The notes beneath the pieces were generated by a model. The model searched no databases. It saw nothing but the letters and a program-made list of their open reading frames with translations, and was not told the DNA's origin. From contig JAPFFF010000009.1 of NCBI GenBank assembly GCA_039105265.1, positions 4,898,001 through 4,962,000 of the forward strand: a DNA stretch of 64,000 bases. The letters run 5' to 3'. Within the stretch, counting starts at the first letter, position 1, and every line of letters begins with the position of its first letter. Source of the DNA: Tritrichomonas musculus. Taxonomy: Eukaryota > Parabasalia > Tritrichomonadida > Tritrichomonadidae. Position numbers and translations under genes: made by a program. Positions 53,310 to 63,681 of this stretch are shown here, piece after piece.

Positions 53310-54299
53310 ATGAATATCTTTAAAAAATTGTTTAATTTAGGTCCTAATTTTGAAGTACATTTTACACTCGATAAAGTTGATAAAAATGAAAAATACAGAT
53401 TACCTTACTTTAAATCAGAAGTTCCTATTTATTTAGAAAACGATCTTATAAGAGGGTCTGTTGAAATTAAATTCAAAGATAACAAGCAACAAATCATTCA
53501 CAATGGAATAGATATTTCTGTTGTTGGCCAATTTAGGAATGTTCATTCAGAAAGTATAGATCAATTTTACATTCGTACCACTAACTTATCAAGCCCTGGA
53601 ACTATAAATGAAGATTCTACTCTCAATTTTGATCTTGAGCCAATTCGTTGTCCAATACCATCTTACTATGGCACTAATTATGATAGTAGATATGTCCTTG
53701 AACTCAAAATTAATTCATATTCATTTACAGAGCCATTTTATTATCTTACTTTTATACCTCCTCCGCCAAAAGAGCCAACACAAAATGAAAATAACTTATT
53801 ATCAGAAATTGGGATCGAAGGAATTCTTCATATTAAAGCCGTTTTCAAAAATTTTTATTTTGAAACTTCAGATACAATTATTGGGCTTTTGTTTTTTGAG
53901 ACAATCAAACTTAAAATTGTTAATTGTTATCTTCAGATTCAAAGAGTTGAGTCATATCAAACTAAACTTTCTAGTTTTAAATTAAAAACAGATATTTATA
54001 AATGTCAGCTGTTAGATGGTATTCCATGCCGTGGTGATCAGATTCCAATACGTGTTTTCATGCCCGGAACCAATGCATGGCCATACCCAAACACGACAGC
54101 TAATTTAAAAGTGAGCTATTATATTCGATTATTGTTTATTGATGTAAATGGAAAGCATTACCATAGAAAACTTGGAGATTTCATTTATAGGAGCTCAAAA
54201 GATCAAGAATATGATCGAATTATTCTAGAAAAAGAGAAGTTAGTTCAAGATGAAGAAAATTCAAAAGAAGCAGAAGAAGAAGAGAAAGAAAATGAATAA
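53310..54299 (+). CDS. VPS26: Retromer subunit VPS26
   Basis: The product has 329 residues, the usual size. The arrestin-like double beta-sandwich is recognisable. The N-terminal half has the pattern ENDLIRGSVEIKFKDNKQ and GIDISVVGQF; the C-terminal half has the family hallmark LLDGIPCRGDQIPIRVFMPG and then VSYYIRLLFIDVNGKHYHR. VPS26 pairs with VPS35 and VPS29 to sort cargo from endosomes. The C-terminus is a Glu/Lys-rich tail. The start is fixed by the initiator seven bases upstream. The frame is intact. Confidence 0.93.
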   Translation: MNIFKKLFNLGPNFEVHFTLDKVDKNEKYRLPYFKSEVPIYLENDLIRGSVEIKFKDNKQQIIHNGIDISVVGQFRNVHSESIDQFYIRTTNLSSPGTINEDSTLNFDLEPIRCPIPSYYGTNYDSRYVLELKINSYSFTEPFYYLTFIPPPPKEPTQNENNLLSEIGIEGILHIKAVFKNFYFETSDTIIGLLFFETIKLKIVNCYLQIQRVESYQTKLSSFKLKTDIYKCQLLDGIPCRGDQIPIRVFMPGTNAWPYPNTTANLKVSYYIRLLFIDVNGKHYHRKLGDFIYRSSKDQEYDRIILEKEKLVQDEENSKEAEEEEKENE

Positions 54300-55019
54300 T
54301 ATGTTTTTAATATATTTATTTAATAAAAAGAAATATTATATTTAGCGTATTAAAATCAATTATATATATCAAAATAATGTATTACGTTTGTTGGTAATAA
54401 TCGTGCATGAAAAAAAAATATTTTTTTTGGATATTTGAATAATCTTAAGCAAATATTATATGACTTGAGTTTGATATTCACTTGTGACTTCTTGGGTAGA
54501 ATTTTTGTGTATATTGTGTTACAAGTGATTATTTATTTGGCATTGGTAATCTGTTATCAAAAAAAGAAGTGCGATAACTAAAAATAACGTATTTTTTAAT
54601 TTAAAAAAGTGAATTTTTTCACTAAATTTTTAATCAAATCAATGCTATTTTTAAAACAATATAATGCATGCCTAATGCTACACATCATATTTAATTATTA
54701 GGTCGTTTTAATGTTTGCAGAAGTAAGTGGGAAAATATTGTATTTTGGAAATTTCTAATTAGTTCTGAAATATTGTTCATTTTAATATTATTTATTTTTA
54801 TATATATTAAATTATATATATAGTTTTAATATAATATATAAAATTGTTTTTTAATTTATAGAGATATTAGTATTTAAAAAAATAATAAATATAATATAAA
54901 AATATAGGGAGCTCTGGTGAATTTCATAGGGATAACTATTTATATTTTTATTATATTCAACATGTATATATACATATTTTCTTATTAATCTGAATCGCTC
55001 GCCGGGGGTAATTTTTTTT
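54300..55019. other. Intergenic DNA, nothing recognised
   Basis: AT-rich sequence downstream of VPS26 with no open frame of note. Confidence 0.55.
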
Positions 55020-55500
55020 TTATTTTATAAAATTCTGAAGAAAAAATACGTTATAATTAATTCCCCTCAATTTCATATTTTCATAAAAAAATGCAAAAAA
55101 ATATGGTTTCTTATTATTAAATCGTAATGAAAATAAAGTAAATTAAAAAATATACTATGATAAATATAAAAAAACTATTATTTCCCGATTTTATGCAACT
55201 TTGCCTAATTATTAAAAACAAGATATTTCAACCATCTTTTATTAAAATGTATGCTTATCCAACTCTTATTATGCACATTTGATAACTGATTTTAATTCCT
55301 CTATATATCTTTTGTTTTGTTTGATATTAAACAAAAAAAATGAATTTTAAAAATCTAAGCATTCCTAGAAATATTGGCCCTATAAATTTAATTGAAATCA
55401 ATATTATAATATTAATGCATAATATAATTTTTATGTATATTTTTTATTTTAAATTTAACCTATTTAATTTTAAGATATTTATAAAAAAATATAACGACTA
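55020..55500 (+). repeat. Dispersed repeat, copy 1
   Basis: The stretch shares ordered blocks with 56715-57200: AAAATTCTGAAGAAAAAA, TTCCCCTCAATTT, CCTAGAAA...ATGGCCCTATA-like, and TTAACCTATTT...TTTAAGATATTTAT. The copies are diverged and in direct orientation. No coding capacity is visible; the family is unknown. Confidence 0.65.
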
Positions 55501-55615
55501 TTGTGAATTTAAATTTTAAATGATTAATCAAATTTTTCATTCTGTTCTCACAAATTAATTTTTTATACAAAAAATCATTTTTTATATATATTTATGCTTG
55601 AAACAATAATTATAA

Positions 55616-56670
55616 CAGGGTTGTCGATCGATGATGATAAATATCGATTATCGGCTCATTATCGATAGTCCGATAATATCGATAAAAATTTGTTCGATAA
55701 CCAATAATTATCGATAAATACGTTAAGCAAAACCGCCGATATTTGGTCACTATCGGACGGTTACGGTTCGATATTCTCCGATATTTTATAATAAAATTTC
55801 CATACTTTTTTTTTACATTTTTGATGAAAATTTGGAATTTTATATTTTTAATTGTACTTCAATAGTGCATGCTGAAATAAGCGAAATAAGGTCAGGGTGC
55901 ATTATATGTCCAATATAATAATGAGAAGCTAAAAAATCAGGTTTTTGATTAATACATAAAAAGATTATTTACAAAATTTTTAAAAAAGAACCAATTGGCC
56001 AACAAAAAAAGATTATGATTAAGAACAAAGTTATAAGACGATAATTTCCTCATATCTTCTCAGTATTAAATTATTTCCATATTTGCAAATTAACGAATCT
56101 TAATATGTAATGAAATATTAATGCAATGCTACTAAAATAATTTGCGTTTTTTTTTATTAAAAGAATATCAAGTCTAAAAATATTTAGAGAAATGGAGAGA
56201 ATTTTATTAATTTACAAAAGGTTATCGTGTTCACTTTTTGATAAATTTAATTATTTAGCCAAAATAAAATTATCTTTATTGATTTTAAATTTTATACTTA
56301 AATATTATTAGAATTATAATATATTACTTATCTTTTATTATAATAAAAGTTAATTTCCTATGAAATATAAAAAATCTTTTTTAATAATTTGATCATTTGT
56401 ACATACAAGCTTTTTTATATGTCATTACTTGAAAAAATAACTTTTATATAATTATATAACAATTAAATAGCCATAATTTCTAGTAAATATCTTTTCTTTA
56501 CCTTAAAAAAGTTAAAAATATCGGTCATTATTGGCCATGATAAAAACCGTTTTTATCGATAATGATATTTATTATCAGATAGTATCGGTTATTCTACTCT
56601 ACTCCCGATAATATCGATAATATTGGCAACGTATTTAACCGTTATCGGACACTATCGATAAACATCCCTG
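55616..56670. mobile_element. hAT-like MITE with exact 8-bp duplication AATTATAA
   Basis: The ends are CAGGGTTGTCGATCGATGAT (left) and CAGGGATGTTTATCGATAGT read inward from the right, in the style of hAT termini. AATTATAA is present exactly at 55608-55615 and 56671-56678. The two ends carry dense clusters of TATCGA/TCGATA and CCGATA words (55620-55790 and 56515-56665), expected of subterminal binding sites. The 1,055-bp unit has no transposase frame and is non-autonomous. Confidence 0.9.
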
Positions 56671-56714
56671 AATTATAAGCGATTTTCATATAAATAAGTT
56701 AAAAATTAGCTCTT

Positions 56715-57200
56715 TTTTTAGTAAGTTAAAAATTCTGAAGAAAAAAAACACGTTGTAATTATCTCCCCTCAATTTATATTTTTTAAACAAAAAATATAAA
56801 AAAAAGTGGTTCAAAGTTAAAAAAAATTAATAAAAATTATATAAGATAATATATATATAGTGATAATTATAAAAATATGATTAATGACTTGTTTTCAGCA
56901 ACTTAGTCTAAAAATTAAAATCAAGATATCTTGAGATAGTATGAGTAAAATTTGTCCCTGATGTAGTATATTCATTAATATCTTTGGATAATTGTATTTT
57001 CATCCAAAAATTCAGATATTGTCCAGAATTTGATAAAATAAAATCAATTTAATTTTCTGAAAGCTCCTAGAAAAAATGGCCCTATAGTTTGGTTTACTAA
57101 TGGTGTTTATTAATATATAGGAAATATAATGCCGATATCAAAATTTATAAAGATTTTAACCTATTTGTTTTCAAGATATTTATTCAAATTTTATATTTGG
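56715..57200 (+). repeat. Dispersed repeat, copy 2
   Basis: Direct-orientation relative of 55020-55500, sharing its block order. The hAT-like MITE lies between the two copies. Function unknown. Confidence 0.65.
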
Positions 57201-57808
57201 TCAGATATTTTCGAAAATTTTGTATATCATTTTATAGCAAAAATGGCTCAAATCGTATTATTCTGAATCTTATCTTTCCAAAGAAAGAACTATTATTGTA
57301 CATCAGACTTTTCAATCTCTTTCTGCTGTATCACATCATTGGGATTATAACGATTTGAGTCATCATCTCAATAATTCCAGTCAATGTTCAGCTCGTCACT
57401 TTTTATCTTGATTTTTTGTTTTCTTTGGTTGGGATTCCCAACTTGGGAAAAATTAAATCTAATTTTTTTTTATTATTGAATTATTTTTAATAAAATAAAA
57501 ATAACAATGTAATTCACATATATATAAATATTTATTTGTGTTCTAAAAGAGAGAAAATGTAATTTCTCTCCAACATTTATAAAATTATAATTGAATGGTT
57601 TATTTTTTATTTCATTAAAATTTTAAAACACAAATATTTTTACTCCTAGTGACTAATATAAATAAAAATCCTATCATAATAGAGAAGGATATATATTTAT
57701 ATATATATTATTTTATAATTTGATAATAATGAAATCAACCAGCTCTCGCACCTCTTCAAAAAAAGTGAATTTACATTTTGTGAGGGGTTAATTTGAATAG
57801 AAATTATA
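57201..57808. other. Intergenic DNA upstream of the B55-like gene
   Basis: No confident gene. A 20-codon frame (MKSTSSRTSSKKVNLHF, 57729-57791) lies just upstream of the B55-like start in another frame and could be an upstream reading frame or chance. Confidence 0.5.
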
Positions 57809-58975
57809 ATGAAAAAATGGGACTTAAAATATCACTATCAAGTTACCAATAACTCTATTATAACATCAATATCATATTCACAAACTAATGATTTAATTGT
57901 TGCAGGAACATCAACAGGTGATTTATTATTTTTTGAGAGATGTGTTGATGGTAGTTGGTCCAATATAGAATCAAGTACAGTAAAAGGAACTGATCAAAAA
58001 TTTGATTTATTTTGTCAATGCTTTGCAAATCCGACAATTATTGACTTGGACTTTGTACCAATTCAGAGAAAATGTCCAATGCTTCTTACAGCTAGTCATA
58101 AACAAATAAAAATTTGGTTTATTTCTAATCATCTAGAGCCAATTGCTTCTCCTGATTTTTCCCCAAAAGGTCTCGAATTCCCTACGATTTTTCAAAGCGA
58201 ACGATTACTAACTCCCAACCAAGTAACTTCTTTTGAATCTGAATATGGTATCAATTTTACTTCTCTTCGTTGTTGTCCAGATGGTATCAATTTTGCTTAT
58301 TGCCAAGATAAAACAATTTCTGTGAGATATGTTGACCGTGTTGACCCAGCGCTCACTGTTTTTCTTTCAAGTGCTAAGCTGACTAAGCTTGATTATCATC
58401 CAAAAGAATATGAAATTCTTCTAGCTGGCGATTACGTTGGACGTGCTAATATAATTGATATGAGGTCACAGCCTACACTAAAAAGCCCATCGCTATGTGC
58501 CACTACTGCTTCAATTATTGGACCAAAGCGATTTTACTATATCAACGACTGTAAATTTTCACCAGATGGTTCCAAATTCTTTACTCGTCATTACTCAGAT
58601 TTAATTTTGTGGGATTTACGTCATACAGTCAATTGTTTAGGTCGAGTTAAACTTAAGCATGAGTCAGAAACCAATGATGCAACAATCAGCAAAGATGGGA
58701 GAGATATTTTCAAATCAGTATGGGTTGATCAGCAAACAATTGCAACAGGTTCGTTCGGGTCTGCTCTTTTTGTTATTAAGACAGATGGGAAAATAACAAC
58801 AAAATATGTTACTCCAAAAGAACAAAAAGAATCAAAAATTTTATTGACTCAAAAATCTAAAATGAGCTTTGCGAAAGAGCATCAAGTAAATGCAATAGCA
58901 GTAAATTCAAGTTTTAATAGAGTTGCTGCTTCAAATTCAGGAAGTTTGCAAATTTATGATTTGAACGCTTTTTAA
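57809..58975 (+). CDS. Protein phosphatase 2A regulatory subunit B55-like WD-repeat protein
   Basis: The product has 388 residues, somewhat shorter than the usual 440-450. It follows the B55 (PR55/CDC55) plan. A first blade begins IITSISYSQTNDLIVAGTSTGDLLFFE, equivalent to the B55 start ATGDKGGRVVIF. A second has FVPIQRKCPMLLTASHKQIKIW, a middle part LDYHPKEYEILLAGDYVGRANIIDMR, and a late part INDCKFSPDGSKFFTRHY...LILWDLR, equivalent to B55 MMTRDYLSVKIWDL. B55 recruits substrates to PP2A. Individual contact residues are partly changed, so this may be a diverged paralogue. An in-frame stop lies shortly upstream of the ATG, which supports the start. Confidence 0.82.
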   Translation: MKKWDLKYHYQVTNNSIITSISYSQTNDLIVAGTSTGDLLFFERCVDGSWSNIESSTVKGTDQKFDLFCQCFANPTIIDLDFVPIQRKCPMLLTASHKQIKIWFISNHLEPIASPDFSPKGLEFPTIFQSERLLTPNQVTSFESEYGINFTSLRCCPDGINFAYCQDKTISVRYVDRVDPALTVFLSSAKLTKLDYHPKEYEILLAGDYVGRANIIDMRSQPTLKSPSLCATTASIIGPKRFYYINDCKFSPDGSKFFTRHYSDLILWDLRHTVNCLGRVKLKHESETNDATISKDGRDIFKSVWVDQQTIATGSFGSALFVIKTDGKITTKYVTPKEQKESKILLTQKSKMSFAKEHQVNAIAVNSSFNRVAASNSGSLQIYDLNAF

Positions 58976-59119
58976 TTAATTTTAGCTATAGCTTCTCTTT
59001 ATTTTGTGATTGTATCTATTAGTGGCAATAAATGTTGATTTTATTTTATTTGAATTACTCTAAATATATTTTTAAGTTAAAGTTATTTTAGTATTTAATA
59101 TATTATAAAACAATAGCTA

Positions 59120-59821
59120 TTACATTCCAAATTCAATATATGGTTCTGTAGTTTTGCAATATGGGCAAACCCATTTTTCTTGATTAAGTGATTCCAAGCA
59201 TCTTTTGTGCAGAAAGCAATTGCACTGTGAGCACTTAACACCTGCTAAAATGAAATCAAGGCATACCATACAACTATGAATATCATCTTCACCTTCATCT
59301 TTTCCTTCCATTTGAACAAAAGTTGGACGAAATTCAAGTAGGCCTCGAGGTCCAATTCTAACTTTATCATCTATTATTTCGCAATATCCAAGTTCACAGA
59401 ATTTATTTATTGTGCTTTGTGCTGCTGATTGTGCCATATTTTCTGGTGCAAGATCTAATACTTCCCCCACTGTAACTGTAGAATTAAGGTTTTGAGTTGC
59501 GTTGATTACGGCTTCTATAAATTTGTAATAAAGTTGAACTTGTTCTGCTTTGAGCCCTAACGACTCTGATGCACTTGAATCTTCAAGATTTTGACATATT
59601 CCATAATATTTAACATCAGTATAATCTGATACAATAGAACGCAGCTCATAACCTAGATGATTTAATAGATCATTAACTTCGGTAATAAATGAAGCAATTG
59701 TTGCTTCGGTTTTGCTAATATATGGATCAATAACCTTCTTTAACTCATCTTCAGTATAAAATGGTTTTGTAAAAAGAGTCTGAATAACTGTATTTTTTAA
59801 ATTATTTGTAATATTTGTCAT
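59120..59821 (-). CDS. NSE1: NSE1, RING-like subunit of the SMC5-SMC6 complex
   Basis: The product has 233 residues. The N-terminal two thirds form winged-helix-like segments (IQTLFTKPFYTEDELKKVI; INKFCELGYCEIIDD). The C-terminus is a variant RING of C4HC3 type with C-x2-C, C-x2-C, H-x2-C and C-x2-C pairs (CMVC, CSQC, HKRC, CPYC), as in NSMCE1. NSE1 works with NSE3 and NSE4 in chromosome repair and cohesion-like functions in the nucleus. Two initiator-like motifs (TCATTG at 59829-59834 and TCATTT at 59835-59840) sit directly upstream. It converges with the B55-like gene, 144 bp apart. Confidence 0.88.
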   Translation of the reverse strand: MTNITNNLKNTVIQTLFTKPFYTEDELKKVIDPYISKTEATIASFITEVNDLLNHLGYELRSIVSDYTDVKYYGICQNLEDSSASESLGLKAEQVQLYYKFIEAVINATQNLNSTVTVGEVLDLAPENMAQSAAQSTINKFCELGYCEIIDDKVRIGPRGLLEFRPTFVQMEGKDEGEDDIHSCMVCLDFILAGVKCSQCNCFLHKRCLESLNQEKWVCPYCKTTEPYIEFGM

Positions 59822-59828
59822 TTGATAT

Positions 59829-59840
59829 CAATGAAAATGA
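59829..59840 (-). promoter_or_regulatory. Two adjacent initiator motifs for NSE1
   Basis: On the minus strand TCATTT is followed at once by TCATTG, giving leaders of about 17 or 11 bases before the ATG at 59821. The first fits the TCA-Y-T-W consensus exactly. Confidence 0.55.
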
Positions 59841-60129
59841 AGCTAATTGTTATATTTAATTTGTTAAACGTGTTTCCTTTTATTAACTTTTTGATTGATA
59901 TTTTATCGTAGAAAAATAAAAAAATCATTTTCGCAGCTTTTCTTATAAATATAATCATTTGGAATGGAATCGCACGAGTAAGCCATTACTATGTTAAAAT
60001 ATAAATAAAATATGATATATAGCAATCTTATATAAACTTATATAATATATCAAAATAGCATAAAGAAGAGTATAGATTAATATTTACTAACATTTAAGCA
60101 AGTTATTACTCAATATAATATGCGTAATT

Positions 60130-60774
60130 TTATTTTTTCTTTTTGCAGATGTATAAAAAAAAATGGAATCCTTGTCCTGGTTGAATTGTTTGAACTTCAA
60201 CATCCCAGTTATAAATATCCCTTTCAAATAGTTTCCTCCTAAAATGTGGTTGTCCAAAAGAAATTTGAATAAAAATCCCATCTGGTTTCAAAACTCTATC
60301 AACTTCTTTGAAATACTTTTCTGATATTTCGAAAGCTTCTGGATCTGGTTCCCATTTATCAGCTTTTTCTGTGATTAATGCGTCCAAAGTTGCTTTGTCT
60401 AAAGCAAAATCAAAGGATGAATCAGAATATGGGAATCTTTCCAGAAGGTTAACAACATCCCACTTCATTCCCCGAGTGTCTTCTGATTTCATAAGACTAA
60501 TACAGCTTGGTGATCCATCACAATTTGTTATGTTTTTATAACCTTGATCATATATAAAGTCTTGAACTTTTGATATTCCACACCCAAGATTAAGAATTGA
60601 AATGTCATTTCCGTGAAATTCTTTAAGAAATTTATTTAGAATATCCCAAAATTCTTTGGCATTTGTATACCATTCGTAAATATCACCTTTTTTACATTTT
60701 TTGAACTCTTCATCCCACCATTGAATATCAGAATATTTATCGTTCTCTGGTGCTATAAAATCAGGCCTAGACAT
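60130..60774 (-). CDS. eEF1A lysine methyltransferase-like (EEF1AKMT4/METTL13 N-domain family)
   Basis: The product has 214 residues. SAM-binding motif I reads ILNLGCGISKVQDF. The family-specific motif after motif III is SSFDFALDKATLDALI, equivalent to SFDVVLEKGTLDALL in human EEF1AKMT4. The end has ISFGQPHFRR and GQGFHFFLYICKKKK, equivalent to the family's PHFR and GFHFHLY. The start has WWDEEFKKC followed by YEWY, equivalent to YWD-x-RY and YDWF. Methylation of a lysine on translation elongation factor 1A is the best-supported role for the family; the substrate here is inferred. The frame is intact. Confidence 0.85.
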   Translation of the reverse strand: MSRPDFIAPENDKYSDIQWWDEEFKKCKKGDIYEWYTNAKEFWDILNKFLKEFHGNDISILNLGCGISKVQDFIYDQGYKNITNCDGSPSCISLMKSEDTRGMKWDVVNLLERFPYSDSSFDFALDKATLDALITEKADKWEPDPEAFEISEKYFKEVDRVLKPDGIFIQISFGQPHFRRKLFERDIYNWDVEVQTIQPGQGFHFFLYICKKKK

Positions 60775-61014
60775 TTAATGGAAACTTTGAATCTTCTGAA
60801 TTCTCTCAATTAATTTCTGAATATTTTTATTGTAAAGTTTTGAAAAAGACCTGAACGAAAAAAATTTATAAAAAGCTTTAATAGGTTATAAAAAATAATT
60901 CATTAGTAAAAGATTCAATATAATTTTGTGTATATGTCAAATATTTTATTGTATTTCACGATTCATTTGAAATTTTGTTAAAATTGAAAATAATTTTTAT
61001 ATTCATCTATGATT

Positions 61015-61420
61015 TACTTTGGTTGATATGTACTTATTATCTTTAAGTTCATCCAATAGTTCTTTGAATGTTGGTCTATCTTTTATATCTTGAGATCAAC
61101 ACTTTTTTATCAGTGATTTACAAGCATTTGTTTTTCTTTATTTGTCACCAAATTGAATTCAATTTGAACTGGCTTCAATCCAACAAGAGTTTTCTTTTTA
61201 GAGATGATATGGATCAATTCATAAAGATGAATTCAAAAGGAGTATATGCCACTTCATTCACTATATTTCTAATGTTCCCAAACTTCATGTGCAATGTAAT
61301 TTTGTGTTCCTTTAACATTTAAACTTTTAGATGAATTATCGTCATCTTTTACAACAGCTTGAGAAAGCTCGAAACCAGCTATTGCTAGATTGAATTCATC
61401 ATCAAGCAAAATGTTTGATT
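61015..61420 (-). pseudogene. Protein kinase C-lobe fragment
   Basis: Read on the minus strand, the fragment shows NILLDDEFNLAIAGFELS (DFG decayed to GFE), KGTQNYIAHEVWEH (APE decayed to AHE), a YSF-x-IHLYEL helix-F remnant and SQDIKDRPTFKELLDEL near the end, with several in-frame stops. The N-lobe is absent. It is a relic of a trichomonad kinase of the same type as the gene at 38101. Confidence 0.75.
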
Positions 61421-61449
61421 ATAATTATTACGAAATATTTCATCAAATG

Positions 61450-62131
61450 TCAAGTTACAAATAACTCTATTATTTCATCAATAATTGATGAAATAGGCAA
61501 TTAGAAACGAAGAATGAAATTATTAATGGATTTGAAAGCAAAGCTAATTTATTGTTTTATTATTCATTTGTTTTCTGGTTGCCCAAGATGTCAGATCACA
61601 ATGAATTCAACAACAATAATTCAGCCATCATTCACCAAGTGGAAAACTTAATGAAAGCACATATTATATTGTAGAAAATTTAGTTGAAGACAAATTTAGT
61701 CTCGGATTGCTAACTGAATCAATAGGTAGAAAATATGTCCCAAAAACATTTAACAACTTTTTTATCATGTATTCACTCATGTGATGTGTTTTCTCAATTC
61801 AATTTTTCACATGAATCCATTGTCCACAAAAAGACATTCTATTGCAGGAACTCAAATGAAAAGTGTTTTTAATATCACAGATATTCAAGGAACTGTATTT
61901 GAAGCTTTTAATGATGAAAATATTGTTGATTTTAATAAGAAAAGCAAAAATAAAATTGCCAATACTTATACTAAAGGAAACTTGTTATCTGGGCATGATT
62001 TTTCAGAAATGGCAAAAAAAAAAAAATGATTTTTTTTTTGAAAAAATGATGTCTGTGTTCGATTATGCTCTTGTTTATTTAGATATAAAAAAAATTAGTT
62101 CTAATTTGTACTTTGAAGAGTAAAGAAATAT
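61450..62131 (+). pseudogene. Coding-like relics of an unrecognised gene
   Basis: Short frames such as MSQKHLTTFLSCIHSCDVF (from about 61735) and VFNITDIQGTVFEAFNDEN (to about 62025) look protein-like but sit in different frames and break at an A-run near 62013-62025 and at several stops. I cannot assign a family. Confidence 0.35.
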
Positions 62132-62359
62132 TTATTTTTTATTTTTAAATTGCTTTTCCCAATAAGAATCAAGAAGCTTATTGAGATTATAATCTTCTTG
62201 AATCATTGTTTGTGCTTCCCAACTTTTATAAGGTTCAAATAACTTCTTCCTCGACCTCCATAAAACAAGATATTCAATTTGGTCACCTACAAGTCTTCTA
62301 TCTAGTATTTCTTCAGCATAACGATCATAAATAATCATATAAAATTCATCATCCGACAT
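62132..62359 (-). CDS. Stand-alone chromodomain protein, 75 residues
   Basis: After a short acidic lead (MSDDEFYMIIYD) the protein reads YAEEILDRRLVGDQIEYLVL-W, then SW-E-x-x, which matches the chromodomain pattern (Y-x-V-E-x-I-L-D-x-R, EYLVKWKG, SWEP). Tyr and Trp of the aromatic cage are present; the KG after W is replaced by RS and an insertion of a few residues precedes SW. No other domain fits in 75 residues. It may bind methylated histone tails. Chromodomains also occur at the ends of some integrases, but no integrase is visible nearby. It is flanked by relics, so it could itself be a gene fragment, although it has its own ATG and stop. Confidence 0.65.
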   Translation of the reverse strand: MSDDEFYMIIYDRYAEEILDRRLVGDQIEYLVLWRSRKKLFEPYKSWEAQTMIQEDYNLNKLLDSYWEKQFKNKK

Positions 62360-62497
62360 ACTATAAGGATGTTAAAAAAAAAGCTATCATCATTTAAAAT
62401 TTTCCAAAGTTATCTCAATTTTTGTATTAAATTTCAACACCATGGAAAATTATTGGAAAAAAAAATAAATATCCGTAAGGATAAAGTTGTTAAATGG

Positions 62498-63681
62498 CAA
62501 TGACAAATTGCCAACTGTAATTTTTTTTGAAAAATGTATTGATAAACCTCATTTTATGTATTTCCTCAAAATGGACTTTTTATCAAATGTTAGCGATGCT
62601 CAAAAAATGCTTGTTAATAAAATAGACAATCTTCATTTAAAACAAGAGGATATAATAATTTTTGACGAGAAAAAACGAAAAATAGATGATAATAAAAAAC
62701 TGTTAAAGTATATTCAAAATTTCTCTCATTTTTTTTATTATGATTTGCATTACAGAATTAAAAATTCAAACCAAAAAATATTGAATCGTCCAATAGTCCA
62801 TTTAGAAATCAAAAAAAATTGCATAACCGCCAAAATGATTTTGATATGAATCCCATTTTACCTAAAGCTTAATCTTTCAAAAAGAATTCAATAGAAAAAG
62901 AGAAAAATCCACATTTAAGGTCTTTAGAACCAAAATCATATTAAATTAAATCATCAGATGACAATATTAGAAGGCATAAAAAAAGTGAAACAGCAAAAAA
63001 TTACAATGAAGAAAGAGGTATTATATATTCAGTAAAAGTGAAGAGAAAAAACAGATAAAAAATGTTGAAACAAGAAAAAAAAATATTTAGATAGAAATAA
63101 TAAACAATTCCTCAAAAAAAGAAAAGGAAAGAATTTAGATAGTGATGATGATAGTGTTTCCTCTGATTACAACTTTATTAATGACAAAAATGACGATAAC
63201 GATACTATTAAATCCAATTTCTTTTTCAATGAGGATAATGACGATGATATTCAGAAAGATGATGATGATTTCTATTTTGATGAATCAAAAGATATAAATG
63301 ATCGACGCATAAAAAATAAAAGTAATTCAAAATATAAAAACAAAGAAAAAAAGCAAATTCATGATGATGCTTCTATTGATGATAAAGATCTCAGTGATAA
63401 TGAAAGAATTGATGATATAATAAAAGATGAAAATATTGATCTATTTTTGGAGGAGGAGGAAGAAGAAAACGATTTTGACAACAAAAATGAAATGAACACA
63501 GAAAATGTAAAAGAATCACAAAAAGATTCTAATAAGCATGAAAAAAAATAATGATTCTAATGAATTATTGTTTGATAATGTACAAATAAATGAAGAGGAG
63601 GAAGAAAGTAGTCATGTTTCTGCGGATTCACTCCCAAATCAAAATGATTTTTGCATAGAAGAAGAAGAAGAATTAGAGTGA
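62498..63681 (+). pseudogene. Gene for an Asp/Glu/Lys-rich protein, broken by several frame changes
   Basis: An N-terminal folded-looking part (KCIDKPHFMYFLKMDFLSN; KKLLKYIQNFSHFFYYDLHY) is open to 62849. It is followed, in changing frames, by a basic then strongly acidic low-complexity tail (NLDSDDDSVSSDYNF; LEEEEEEND) ending at 63681 with CIEEEEELE. Frame changes lie near A-runs at about 62850-63010 and 63542. No ATG precedes the N-terminal frame in phase. The family is not recognised; a nuclear or chromatin protein would fit the composition only. Confidence 0.45.

Noticed and set aside
57729-57791. Twenty-codon frame as a first exon of the B55-like gene
   Set aside because: It is out of phase, ends in TAA, and no trichomonad intron signals (GTATGT-type donor, ACTAACACACAG-type acceptor) are present.
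62132-62359. Chromodomain as the tail of an integrase from a mobile element
   Set aside because: No integrase core, terminal repeat or other element gene is seen on either side; the protein starts with its own ATG.
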